Positions 9,723 through 18,595 of a DNA stretch of 64,000 nucleotides are shown piece after piece (position 1 is the stretch's first letter; each line of letters starts with the position of its first letter). This DNA is from Kineosporia corallincola. Lineage in GTDB: Bacteria > Actinomycetota > Actinomycetes > Actinomycetales > Kineosporiaceae. The stretch lies in assembly GCF_018499875.1 (NCBI RefSeq), contig NZ_JAHBAY010000011.1, forward strand, positions 62,001 to 126,000, read 5' to 3'. Position numbers and translations under genes: made by a program. The notes beneath the pieces were generated by a model that worked only from the letters and a program-made list of their open reading frames with translations, ran no database searches and was not told the origin of the DNA.

Positions 9723-10553
9723 ATGCTGATGTTCATCTTCACCGCGTTGCTCATCGCCGGTGCGGTGGGCTGGTTCACCAGTCGGCGCAGTCCGGCTCCG
9801 GTCGCCCAGGCCCCTCGCCCGGGGGGATACCAGACCGCGCCCGACTACGGCACCCCGTCGTACGGCACCCCGTCGTACGGAGGCGGGGGTTACGCCCCGG
9901 CCGGGCCCGACCTGACCGACGCCCGGGCCGAGGCCGCGCACTGGGTGGAACGGCTCGGCAGCGGCGTCACCGCCCTGGAGGGCATGGGCAACGGCGACAA
10001 CGCCGCGGCCCGGCAGTCGGTGGCCGAGGCCGCCGAGCGGCACGCCTCCGCGCGCCGGCAGCTGGCCGAGGCGGTGTCGGCCAAGCAGGTTCAGCTGGCC
10101 GGCCGCACCGCGATCGAGGGCCTGCACTACCTGCGCTCGGCCCGGGTGGCGTTCGGCCTCGACCCCGGTCCCGAGGTGCCCCAGGAGTCGGCCGTGCCGA
10201 CCGTGCAGGGCACCCGCCGGGTCACCGTGAACGACCAGGAGTACGTCGCCTCCAGCGCCCCCGGCGACTCCACGCCGTACTACTACCCCGGCGGCCAGGT
10301 GCAGGGCCGGACCGTGCCGTCCGGCTGGTACAGCCGGCCGTGGTGGAAGACCGCGATGGTGGCCGGTGCCGCCGGTATCGGCTCGATGCTGGTGTTCGAC
10401 GCCCTGTTCGGCGGAATGCACGGGCACCACCACGGCGGCGCCTTCCCCGGTGGGATGGGCGGCCCCGGCGGAATGGGCGGCATGGATGGTGGCCCCGGCG
10501 GATTCCTCGACGGAGGGCCGGGCGGGTTCTTCGACGACGGCTTCGGGTTCTGA
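9723..10553 (+). CDS. Membrane-anchored protein with Gly/Met/His-rich tail
   Basis: A 276-residue protein that I do not recognise. An N-terminal hydrophobic segment (residues 1-18, MLMFIFTALLIAGAVGWF) could be a membrane anchor or uncleaved signal. Residues about 20-60 contain YGTPSYG repeats. Residues about 62-145 are Ala/Arg/Glu-rich and predicted helical or coiled coil. Another short hydrophobic segment (about 216-232, TAMVAGAAGIGSMLVFDALF) precedes a C-terminal tail of Gly, Met, His and Asp, including HGHHHGG and GGFLDGGPGG. The His/Met tail could bind metal, but that is only suggestive. It follows the tandem-repeat array and precedes another small membrane protein gene. Confidence 0.72.
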   Translation: MLMFIFTALLIAGAVGWFTSRRSPAPVAQAPRPGGYQTAPDYGTPSYGTPSYGGGGYAPAGPDLTDARAEAAHWVERLGSGVTALEGMGNGDNAAARQSVAEAAERHASARRQLAEAVSAKQVQLAGRTAIEGLHYLRSARVAFGLDPGPEVPQESAVPTVQGTRRVTVNDQEYVASSAPGDSTPYYYPGGQVQGRTVPSGWYSRPWWKTAMVAGAAGIGSMLVFDALFGGMHGHHHGGAFPGGMGGPGGMGGMDGGPGGFLDGGPGGFFDDGFGF

Positions 10554-10753
10554 GCGACCGAACCGCCCGAGCCCGCGTTCAGCACCTTCAGCCCGGCGTG
10601 AGCCGCGCCGATCACCCTCCCGTCACCGGCGCGTCGCCCGGCATCCACTCTGGCGTGGTGTCGCGGACTCGTCGAGGATGGGACGGGCAACCGGGAACGG
10701 GGTCACCGACGATCCGAGGAAATCCGTCCGCGTCAACGCAGCGGAGGCAGATC

Positions 10754-11173
10754 GTGGAACTCCATCAGTCGGCCGCGGCCGTGCTCGGCGTCGTGCCCCG
10801 CACCCCGGGCGACCTCCGGTTCCGGCTCTCCCAGGCACTCCAGGTGCTGACCACCGACGACCGCATGCTCTGGTCGTTCGTCGCGCTGGTATTGGCCGGG
10901 CTGTTCCTGGCCCTGGCCCGCACCCCACGAGCCACGCTGGTCTGCGCGCTCGCGGTCGCCGTCACCAGTTTTGTCTGGCTGCGGGCCAACCAGCTGCACG
11001 AGGGCAGGGTGCTGGTGCGGTTCTCGGCCTCGCACGGGCTGACCGAGGCCGATCTGCTGGTGCCGCTGGTGGTCATCACCGCCGGGGTGTGCTGGCTGGC
11101 CGGGCAGACGCTGCGCAGGCGGCGTCTCACCAGGAGAAGGCGCCGCGTGCGCGCCCTGCTCCCGACCCTCTAG
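10754..11173 (+). CDS. Small two-helix membrane protein, unknown function
   Basis: A 139-residue protein beginning at GTG 10754 with GGAGG 6 bases upstream. Two or three hydrophobic helices are visible: about 42-75 (WSFVALVLAGLFLALA and the following ATLVCALAVAVTSFVWL) and about 103-120 (LLVPLVVITAGVCWLAG). The C-terminus is a strongly basic RRRRLTRRRRRVR, which should stay in the cytoplasm. I recognise no family. It converges on the molybdopterin oxidoreductase gene, whose stop is only 23 bp away, and a 12-bp palindrome (11187-11198) sits at the junction. Confidence 0.65.
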   Translation: MELHQSAAAVLGVVPRTPGDLRFRLSQALQVLTTDDRMLWSFVALVLAGLFLALARTPRATLVCALAVAVTSFVWLRANQLHEGRVLVRFSASHGLTEADLLVPLVVITAGVCWLAGQTLRRRRLTRRRRRVRALLPTL

Positions 11174-11196
11174 ACCTCCAGCCCTGGACCCGCGGG

Positions 11197-11880
11197 TCAG
11201 CCCGCGATGCCCTGCCCCGACGGTCCGTCCTGCGGACCCCGGGGCGGCGAGGGCAGCCGGTTCGGGTGGGTCTCCTGATAAGACCAGCGTTCCTCGGCCC
11301 AGACCTGACCGCGCAGGTGATAGCCCCGCTCCTCCCAGAACCCGCGCCGCGGCTGGAGCAGGTACTCCCACCCCCGGAACCACTTCGGTCCCTTCCAGGA
11401 GTACAGGTGCGGCACCACCAGCCGCACGGGGTAGCCGTGCTCCGGGGTCAGCGCCGCGCCGTCCTGGTGGGTGGCGAGGATGGCGTTGTCGGCGAGCAGG
11501 TCGTCGAGCCGCACGTTGGCGCTGTAGCCGTACTGGCCGTAGACGATGACGTCGGTGATGCCGGGCAGCGGCGGGTAGGCCGCCACCACGTCACGCGCCA
11601 GCACGCCCTCCCACCGGTTGTCGAGAGTGGTGAACTTGCCGGCGCAGTGCATGTCGGCCGTGAGTTCGGTGCGCGGAAGCATCTCCAGCTCGGCCAGCGA
11701 CACCACGAACGACTCGTCGCTCTTGGTGGCCCCGCCGAAGCTCATCTTCCAGGTGTCGCGCTCGCGCACCTTGGGCACCGGCCCGTAGTGCCGCACGGGA
11801 CGGTCCGTTCTGCCGGTCTGGCCGGGAGGCAGAAGATGGTCCTCTCCCGGCTGATGATCGTGGTCCGGTCCCTCCACCAT
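11197..11880 (-). CDS. Molybdopterin-dependent oxidoreductase (sulfite-oxidase-type catalytic domain)
   Basis: A soluble protein of 227 residues with the Oxidored_molyb (sulfite oxidase/YedY-like) fold. The key Mo-ligand cysteine is visible in MHCAGKFTTLDNRWEGV. Other family marks are RHYGPVPK near the start, the ARDVVAAYPP stretch, and HGYPVRLVVPHLYSWKGPKW, which matches the conserved GYPLRLVVP-type segment. There is no Tat signal, so it is probably cytoplasmic and small for the family. I chose ATG 11880 because AGAGGTGGG lies just upstream; in-frame starts at 11892 and 11958 are possible. Its neighbour is the mod molybdate-uptake operon on the same strand, which supports a need for molybdenum cofactor. 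Substrate unknown. Confidence 0.85.
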   Translation of the reverse strand: MVEGPDHDHQPGEDHLLPPGQTGRTDRPVRHYGPVPKVRERDTWKMSFGGATKSDESFVVSLAELEMLPRTELTADMHCAGKFTTLDNRWEGVLARDVVAAYPPLPGITDVIVYGQYGYSANVRLDDLLADNAILATHQDGAALTPEHGYPVRLVVPHLYSWKGPKWFRGWEYLLQPRRGFWEERGYHLRGQVWAEERWSYQETHPNRLPSPPRGPQDGPSGQGIAG

Positions 11881-12208
11881 CCCACCTCTCATCCGGTCCT
11901 CGGGCTGTCGTCGCCGGTCGGTTCCGTGCGACTTCACGCACCGGCCGGCGTCCACCATGTTCGACGCTGACCGGCCGATCCGCCCAATCGGCAGGTGGAC
12001 GCGGCTTTGGACTCTACTGACTGGTTGGTCAAAGGGGTGACCAGGGCCCGCTTCTGTGGCGGATGTGGTCTGTATCGGTCCGTAAGCACCCGGTCATGTC
12101 CGCAGCTCGGCGGCCTGCCGTGTCCGTTTCGGTGTCATCGGGGGTTCACAGCGGGCTCATGGCAGGCTCATGACCGGCCGGTGGCCCGCCGCCGGGCCCG
12201 CGCGGGGT
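11881..12208. promoter_or_regulatory. Intergenic region before the oxidoreductase, with an inverted repeat
   Basis: This stretch after modC and before the oxidoreductase gene contains an inverted repeat TGGTCA-N6-TGACCA at 12026-12043, a possible operator. No ModE-box or molybdenum-cofactor riboswitch was recognised. The part nearest 11881 could be coding if the oxidoreductase starts further upstream. Confidence 0.4.
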
Positions 12209-13320
<1,112 letters not shown>

Positions 13321-13324
<4 letters not shown>

Positions 13325-14166
13325 AGCCCGGTCCCGGTGTTCATCCAGCGCTCCCGCAACAGGCCCAGCGCGGCGACGGAGACCAGCAGCAGCACCAGGC
13401 TGAGGGCGATGGCGGCGTCCGGGTCGTTCTGGAGTTTGAGATAGATGTGGATCGGCATGGTCTGGGTGGTGCCGGGGAAGCTGCCGGCGAAGGTGATCGT
13501 GGCGCCGAACTCGCCCAGCGCCCGGGCCCAGGCCAGCACGCTGCCGGCGATCAGGCTGGGGGCGATCAGCGGCAGCGTGACGCGGCGGAAGGTGGCGAAC
13601 GGTTTCGAGCCGAGCGTGGCCGCCGCCTCCTCCAGCCCGCGGTCGGCGGTGCGCAGCGCGCCCTCCACCGAGACCACGAGAAACGGCATGGCGACGAAGG
13701 TCTCGGCAATGATCACGGCCCACACGGTGTAGGGCAGCGAGAAGCCGAACCACTCGTACAGGTAGCCGCCGACGATGCCGCGACGGCCGAGCGCCAGCAG
13801 CAGGGCCAGGCCGCCGACCACCGGGGGCAGCACCAGCGGCAGCGTCACCAGGGCCCGCAGCAGGCTGATGCCGGGCCGTCGGCTGCGAGCCAGCGCGAAG
13901 GCCAGCGGCACCCCGAAGAGCAGCGACAGGCCGGTGGCCGCGGTCGCCGAGATCAGCGAGAGTTTCAGTGCCTCAAGGGCTTCCGGCTCGGAGAGCAGCT
14001 CGGGCAGCTGTGCCCAGGGGGCCCGGATCAGCAGCCCGGCCAGCGGCAGCAGCAGGAACAGCGCCGCCACCAGGGCCGGGGCCAGCAGCGGCAGCGGCGT
14101 TCGGGTGCCGGGCCGGTCCACGCCGCGATCGCGGGTTCCGGTGCGGGGACGGTTGATCGGGCTCAA
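13321..14166 (-). CDS. modB: Molybdate ABC transporter permease ModB
   Basis: The membrane channel subunit, 281 residues with about six transmembrane helices. The cytoplasmic EAA loop that docks on ModC is clear: EEAAATLGSKPFATFRRVTLP, with the conserved Gly. The C-terminal helix set VLAWARALGEFGATITFAGS is typical of molybdate/tungstate permeases. The longest frame begins at TTG 14166 with a poor ribosome site. A GTG 45 bases downstream (14121, giving VDRPGTRTP) is an alternative start. The gene follows modA after 91 bp that contain a perfect 28-bp palindrome, and overlaps modC at its end. Confidence 0.92.
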
Positions 14167-14222
14167 GCGGGCCTGCTCGCCGGTGTCATCGTGCGCTCCA
14201 TCTCGTCATGCTCCCCGAGGTC

Positions 14223-14250
14223 CCCGTGGTCCCCGGCCGGGGACCACGGG
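14223..14250. promoter_or_regulatory. Perfect 28-bp palindrome between modA and modB
   Basis: CCCGTGGTCCCC-GGCC-GGGGACCACGGG is exactly self-complementary. As RNA it forms a very stable stem just after modA. It most likely acts as an attenuating terminator or a 3'-end-protecting hairpin that raises modA (binding protein) level over modB and modC, as is common in ABC operons. Confidence 0.7.
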
Positions 14251-14257
14251 AATGAGG

Positions 14258-15052
14258 TCAGGGCTTGGCGAACCCGGCGGACTCCAGCTGCGTGGCACCC
14301 GTGTCGGACAGCACGTAGTCCTCGAAAGCCTTGGCCAGCTCGGCGTTCTCGGAGCCCTTCAGGGTGGCGATCGGGTAGGCGGTGCTGGCGTTGACGTCGT
14401 CCGGGATCTCCACCCCGGTCACCTTGTCGCCCGCGGCCTTGACGTCGGTCACGTAGACGACGCCGGCGTCCGCCTCGCCCAGCGTGATCTTCGAGAGGGT
14501 CGACTTCACGTCCACCTCGTTGCTGACCGGGGTGACCGTGATCCCGGCGTTGTCGAACACCGCCCGCGCGCTCACGCCGCACGGCACGTCCTCGGCGCAG
14601 AGCACCACCTTGGTGTCCTTGTCGGTCAGGTCGTCGAGCGAGTCGACCTTCGCCGGGTTGTCGGCCGGGACCGCGATCTCCATCGTGTTGTTCGCGAAGG
14701 TGACCGGGTCGGAGGCGTTTCCGGCGTCGACCACCTGGTCCATGTTCTTCGTGGCGGCCGAGGCGAACACGTCGGCGGGGGCGCCGGAGTTGATCTGCTC
14801 GGCCAGGGCGGAACTCGCGGCGAAGCTGAAGGTGACCGTGGTGCCCGGGTTCTCGGCCTCGAACGACGTGCCGAGGGCGGTGAACGACTCGGTCAGCGAA
14901 GCGGCCGCGAACACGGTGATCTCACCGGACAGGCCGGACGAGGAGGACGACGAGGACGAGGTGTCGTCGCTGTCGGAGGATCCGCCGCAGGCGGTGAGCG
15001 AGAGGGCGGCGGCGGCCAGGACGGCCGTCGCGGTCAGGGTGTGTCGGCGCAC
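14258..15052 (-). CDS. modA: Molybdate-binding lipoprotein ModA
   Basis: The extracytoplasmic solute-binding protein that captures molybdate for ModBC. It is 264 residues long, begins at GTG 15052 with GGAG about 7 bases upstream, and has a lipoprotein signal ending in the lipobox LTAC (Cys22), followed by a Ser/Asp linker. The mature domain starts ITVFAAASLTESF, the classic ModA opening that supplies Ser ligands to the oxyanion. The next marks are SFAASSALAEQI, GAPADVFASA and EADAGVVYVTDVKAAG, all family hallmarks. A disulfide is likely between the two Cys of LCAEDVPCG. It is the first transporter gene of the operon and lies downstream of the HTH-TOBE regulator. Confidence 0.95.
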   Translation of the reverse strand: MRRHTLTATAVLAAAALSLTACGGSSDSDDTSSSSSSSSGLSGEITVFAAASLTESFTALGTSFEAENPGTTVTFSFAASSALAEQINSGAPADVFASAATKNMDQVVDAGNASDPVTFANNTMEIAVPADNPAKVDSLDDLTDKDTKVVLCAEDVPCGVSARAVFDNAGITVTPVSNEVDVKSTLSKITLGEADAGVVYVTDVKAAGDKVTGVEIPDDVNASTAYPIATLKGSENAELAKAFEDYVLSDTGATQLESAGFAKP

Positions 15053-15086
15053 GGGTGACTCCGAAAGTTTCGAGGCGGAGGGGAAT

Positions 15087-15497
15087 TCAGGCGTTGTCGG
15101 GGACTTCGACCACGACGTTGGTGGATTTGATCGAGGCCACGGCCAGCACGCCCGGCTTCAGGCCGAGCTCGTCGGCGGCCTCGCGGCTCATCAGCGAGAC
15201 CACGCGGTAGGGGCCGGCCTGGATCTCGACCTGGGCCATCACGGTGTCGCGCACCACCCGGGTGACGAGGCCGGTGAAGCGGTTGCGGGCCGAGGAACGG
15301 CCCAGGCCGTCCTGGTCGGCCGGGGGCGCCTCGGCCGCGAGTTGCTCGGCGAAGCGCGCCAGTTCGGCGCCCTCGACGGCACGGCGGCCGGATTCGTCGG
15401 TCGTCGTGGGCAGTCGCCCGGAGTCGGCCCACCGACGGACGGTGTCGTCGCTGACGCCGAGGAGCTCGGCGGCCTGCCGGATGCGGAACATGGTCAC
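15087..15497 (-). CDS. Molybdenum-responsive regulator: excisionase-like HTH plus TOBE domain
   Basis: A 136-residue cytoplasmic protein. Residues 1-50 are a MerR/excisionase-type winged helix (FRIRQAAELLGVSDDTVRRWADSGRLP). Residues about 70-136 are a TOBE (mono-molbindin) domain of the kind that binds molybdate or tungstate (NRFTGLVTRVVRDTVMAQVEI...VVSLMSREAADELGLKPG...ASIKSTNVVVEV). This architecture fills the role of ModE in many actinobacteria. It is 34 bp upstream of modA on the same strand, so it should regulate the mod genes and perhaps itself. GTG 15497 or ATG 15491 could be the start; neither has a strong ribosome site. Confidence 0.88.
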   Translation of the reverse strand: MTMFRIRQAAELLGVSDDTVRRWADSGRLPTTTDESGRRAVEGAELARFAEQLAAEAPPADQDGLGRSSARNRFTGLVTRVVRDTVMAQVEIQAGPYRVVSLMSREAADELGLKPGVLAVASIKSTNVVVEVPDNA

Positions 15498-15510
15498 AGC
15501 GAGCGAGCAT

Positions 15511-15565
15511 AACCCGCAGATGCGGAAATTCTACCGGGCGGGTGTCCGAAGTTGCGGATCTGCAA
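15511..15565. promoter_or_regulatory. Two dyads upstream of the mod regulator gene
   Basis: CCGC-AGAT-GCGG (15514-15525) and the near-palindrome TTGCGGATCTGCAA (15552-15565) lie in the promoter region of the HTH-TOBE gene and share GCAGAT/GCGG elements. They are candidate sites for that regulator. Both are short, so confidence is limited. Confidence 0.35.
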
Positions 15566-15575
15566 TGCCGAAGGG

Positions 15576-15881
15576 CTAGAGTCGCGAACCGGGCACCCGC
15601 ACCGTGATCAGGCGGAGCTCGTCGGCCAGGCCGTCGATGCCGTCCCGGTCCACCGGCCCGGCCACGATCAGGGCGTGCAGGGCGTGCCGTGCGGCCAGGG
15701 CCCGCACGGCCTGCAAGGTCTCCTCCTCGCCGTGCAGGCTGCCGTTCAGGTCGAAGGTGTCGAGCAGGGCGTACCCCTCGGCGCCCGCGCACAGCGCGAT
15801 CTCGATCCGGGCCCGGCGGCGCCGCAGGTCGGAGGTTCCGGTGTCGAACCGGAACAGGCCGACGGCGAGGGGGTGTGGCAT
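15576..15881 (-). CDS. Small protein resembling a degenerate serine-recombinase N-terminal domain
   Basis: A 101-residue protein from ATG 15881. The order of elements is that of a resolvase catalytic fold: LAVGLFRFD, then RARIEIALCAGAEGYALLDTFDLNGSL, then LQAVRALAARHALHALIVAGPVDRDG, then LADELRLITVRVPGS. The nucleophilic serine and the arginines of active recombinases are not evident. Similar short proteins occur widely in actinobacteria without recombination partners, so a non-catalytic, perhaps protein-binding role is more likely. It lies upstream of the mod regulator on the same strand and divergent from the exporter gene. A far longer in-frame opening upstream is a shadow of the exporter gene. 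Confidence 0.6.
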   Translation of the reverse strand: MPHPLAVGLFRFDTGTSDLRRRRARIEIALCAGAEGYALLDTFDLNGSLHGEEETLQAVRALAARHALHALIVAGPVDRDGIDGLADELRLITVRVPGSRL

Positions 15882-15968
15882 GGCACCAGAATCCGGCCGG
15901 ATCCGCCCGGATTCGATGTTCCACCGGTGAACCGCCGATGCATCGTGACTCTCAGGTAGCGTCATCCG

Positions 15969-17261
15969 GTGCCCTCTCTGCCCGGTCTCCTGCGGACCAG
16001 TTCCCGTCCCCTGACCGCGGCCCTGGTGATCGTCACCGGGGTCGGGCCGATCGCTACCGACTCCTACGTCGCCGCGCTCCCCGCCCTCCAGGTCTCGCTG
16101 CACACCTCGGCGGCGGTCGCCCAGCTCACCCTGACCGCGTTCATCATCGGGATGGCCGGAGGGCAGATCGTTTTCGGGCCGGTGAGCGACGGACTGGGAC
16201 GACGGGGGCTGCTGCTGGGCGGGGCCGTCGTGTTCACCCTGGCGGCGGCGCTGTGCGCGGTGGCGCCCTCCGGGCCGTTCCTCGTGGCGGCGCGGCTGGT
16301 GCAGGGGCTGGCCGCGGGGTCGGGCATCGCGATCGGGCGGGCCGTGGTGGGTGACGCCTATCCGCCGGCCGAGGCCGCCCAGCGGTACGGCACGCTCGCG
16401 TCCATCACCTTTCTCGGGCCGGTTCTGGCCCCGGCCGCGGGCGGTCTGGTGCTCGCGGTGGGGGACTGGCGCGCGCTGTTCGCCGTCCTCACCGGGTTCG
16501 GGGTGCTGATGGTGCTGGCCACGATGTTCGGCCTGCCCGAGACGCTGCCCGTCACCCAGCGGCACGGCGGTGGGCTGGGCGCCACCGTGCACCGGATGCG
16601 CGACCTGGCGGGGGACTGGTCGTTCATGCGGCACGTGGCCGTGCAGTGCCTGGTGGTCTGTGGGTTCTTCACCTACATCGGTGGCTCGTCGTTCGTGCTC
16701 CAGGAGGTGTACGGGATCTCCGAGGGCACCTACGCCCTGGTGTTCGCGGTGAACGCCGTGGCGATGGCGGTGACCAGCATGCTGTTCCGGCTGACGGTCG
16801 GGCGGGTGGGAGCGGTGCGGCTGCGGCTGACCGGCATGATCGCGTCGTCGGTCGCCGTGGCCGGGGTGCTGGTGTGCGCCCTGGCCGAGCACCAGGGGCC
16901 CGGCACGCCCCCGCTCGCCGTGGTCTGGGTGCTGCTCACCGTGCTGGTCGGCGGGATGGGCCTGACCATCCCCTCGGCCACCACCCTGGCCCAGGAGGCG
17001 GGCCGGCGTTCCCGGGGCACGGCGGCGGCCCTCCAGGGCGGTCTGTCGTTCGCCTGTGGGGCGCTGGTGACGCCGCTGACCGGACTGCTCGGCTTCGGCA
17101 CCCTGCTGCCGATGGCCGGGCTGATGTCCGGGTTCTTCGCGCTGGCGATGCTGCTGCTCGCCCTTTTGCGCGGTGCTGCGGACGCCGGTGTCGCGTCGTC
17201 CACCAGTAGGCGCACGATGAGGGAGACCAGCGGCTACCCGCACAGTCGAGACCACGGCTAG
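15969..17261 (+). CDS. MFS drug exporter, Bcr/CflA family
   Basis: A 430-residue proton-driven exporter with about twelve transmembrane helices. The start is GTG 15969. The first helix ends with PIATDSYVAALPALQ, a Bcr/CflA hallmark. Motif A between helices 2 and 3 reads GPVSDGLGRRG, and RLVQGLAAGSGIAIGRAVVGD in helix 4-5 is also typical. The C-terminal half has the matching NAVAMAVTSMLF and GLTIPSATTLAQEAG segments. Family members export bicyclomycin, chloramphenicol-like drugs or cysteine. No regulator gene is coupled to it. It overlaps the next convergent gene by 4 bp. Confidence 0.9.
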   Translation: MPSLPGLLRTSSRPLTAALVIVTGVGPIATDSYVAALPALQVSLHTSAAVAQLTLTAFIIGMAGGQIVFGPVSDGLGRRGLLLGGAVVFTLAAALCAVAPSGPFLVAARLVQGLAAGSGIAIGRAVVGDAYPPAEAAQRYGTLASITFLGPVLAPAAGGLVLAVGDWRALFAVLTGFGVLMVLATMFGLPETLPVTQRHGGGLGATVHRMRDLAGDWSFMRHVAVQCLVVCGFFTYIGGSSFVLQEVYGISEGTYALVFAVNAVAMAVTSMLFRLTVGRVGAVRLRLTGMIASSVAVAGVLVCALAEHQGPGTPPLAVVWVLLTVLVGGMGLTIPSATTLAQEAGRRSRGTAAALQGGLSFACGALVTPLTGLLGFGTLLPMAGLMSGFFALAMLLLALLRGAADAGVASSTSRRTMRETSGYPHSRDHG

Positions 17262-17605
17262 TGCCGGCGCTGGCTCCTGCGCCGGGGGTGGCCGTGCTCG
17301 ACCCAGTCGACCCAGCGGTCCGAGCGGTGCAGCCCACCGCGCGAGCGGCGGTCCCGGCTGACCCGGACCCGCAGGATCGCCGGGGACTGCTCGCTCGGGG
17401 TGACCGACACGATGTCGGGCAGCGCCCGGATCATCCGGCCGGCCGTTCCGTCTTGCCACTGGCCGGCATTGGTGTGCAGGTAGACCACCAGGACGTCGGG
17501 CTCGATCAGGTCTTCGCTGATGTCGAGGAGCGCGAGGCCCCGGCTGCGCAGCTCGCGGCCCAGCAGCTCGGCCCGCATCTCCATTTCCGCACTGTCTGCA
17601 CTCAT
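17258..17605 (-). CDS. Small hypothetical protein with basic tail
   Basis: A 115-residue protein whose start I place at ATG 17605 (MSADSAEM); a longer frame reaches 17764 but its extra part looks non-coding. Residues 1-80 look like a compact alpha/beta fold: helix EMRAELLGRELRSRGLALL, strand VLVVYLHT, helix GRMIRALPD, strand IVSVTP, strand ILRVRVS. The last 35 residues are rich in Arg and His (RDRRSRGG, HPRRRSQRRH). No family recognised. It ends tail to tail with the exporter gene, overlapping by 4 bp. Confidence 0.55.
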   Translation of the reverse strand: MSADSAEMEMRAELLGRELRSRGLALLDISEDLIEPDVLVVYLHTNAGQWQDGTAGRMIRALPDIVSVTPSEQSPAILRVRVSRDRRSRGGLHRSDRWVDWVEHGHPRRRSQRRH

Positions 17606-17917
17606 GCCGGCGGTCAGCCCCCTCGCGACGAACAGGCCCCAAAAGCTGAGAACCAGGAGCCCTTGTGCTCGGGACCCCTGGGAGGGCGAGACCAGCGATG
17701 GGTGATGGTCCCGCACCGCTGGCCTCGCCGATCTAGGGTGGTCGACCCCCGTTTGCTCGACCACAAGACCAGGGTCATACGGATGAGGAGCCCAGTCATC
17801 CGTTCGATGAGGACAGGACGAATGTCCTCATTGCACCTTTGTGTGCGGGCGATGCTGGCCCCTGGCTGAACGAAGACTCAGCAGACTCAGTGGACGCAGC
17901 AGGGAGGCGCGAGAAGC
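17606..17917. promoter_or_regulatory. Divergent intergenic region with inverted and direct repeats
   Basis: An 8-bp inverted repeat ATGAGGAC-N9-GTCCTCAT spans 17807-17831, about 90 bp before the HAD gene. The octamer GATGAGGA occurs at 17782-17789 and again at 17806-17813, 24 bp apart. These may be regulator sites for the HAD gene. No gene was recognised here. Confidence 0.4.
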
Positions 17918-18595
17918 ATGATCCGTTCGGTCGTGTTCGACGTTGGCGAGACGCTTCTGGACGACACGTCGGAGTGGGGCCGGTGGGCGGACTGGATCGG
18001 GGTACCGCGGCACACCTTCTCCGCCGTGATGGGGGCCGTGGTGATGACCGGGCGCGACAACGGGGAGACCTTCGAGTACTTCCGCCCGGGCTTCGACCTG
18101 CCGGCCGAGCGGCAGCGCAGGGAGGACGCCGGGTGCGGTGAGCACATCAGCGAGACCGACCTGTACCCGGACGTGCGGCCGACGCTCCGGGCGCTGCGCG
18201 AGGCCGGTTTCTGGGTGGGGGTGTCGGGCAACCAGTCGGCCCGCGCGGGCGATCTGCTGCGCGAGCTCGGCCTGCCGGTGGACGCCGTGATGGTGTCGGG
18301 CGACCTGGGGCTGATCAAGCCGTCCCGGGCGTACTTCGACTGGCTCGCCGGGTGGGCGCCCGGCGAGCGCGACGAGATCCTCTATGTCGGTGACCACCGG
18401 GACTTCGACGTGATTCCCGCGCGGGACCAGGGTTTTCACGCGGCTCTGGTGCGGCGGGGGCCGTGGGGTCACCTGTGGGCCGACGACGACGAGGTCAGGC
18501 GGAGGGCGGACTGGGTGGTCGGGTCGCTGAGGGAGCTGCCCGCGCTGCTCGGACGGCGGGAGCCGGCCGGGCCGGAGCCAGTACCTCACGGGTGA
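17918..18595 (+). CDS. HAD-superfamily hydrolase
   Basis: A 225-residue cytoplasmic phosphatase-like enzyme with a good ribosome site (GGGAGG) before ATG 17918. Motif I is VVFDVGETLLDD: the nucleophile Asp is present, but the usual second Asp (DxD) is replaced by Gly-Glu, as in a known actinobacterial HAD subgroup. Motif II is GVSGNQS (Ser), motif III KPS with Lys in LGLIKPSRAYFDW, and motif IV VGDHRDFDVIPA. The cap is inserted between motif I and II (residues about 15-85). The substrate is unknown and the motif I change leaves catalytic activity uncertain. The last 101 bp overlap the 3' end of the convergent regulator gene. Confidence 0.85.
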   Translation: MIRSVVFDVGETLLDDTSEWGRWADWIGVPRHTFSAVMGAVVMTGRDNGETFEYFRPGFDLPAERQRREDAGCGEHISETDLYPDVRPTLRALREAGFWVGVSGNQSARAGDLLRELGLPVDAVMVSGDLGLIKPSRAYFDWLAGWAPGERDEILYVGDHRDFDVIPARDQGFHAALVRRGPWGHLWADDDEVRRRADWVVGSLRELPALLGRREPAGPEPVPHG

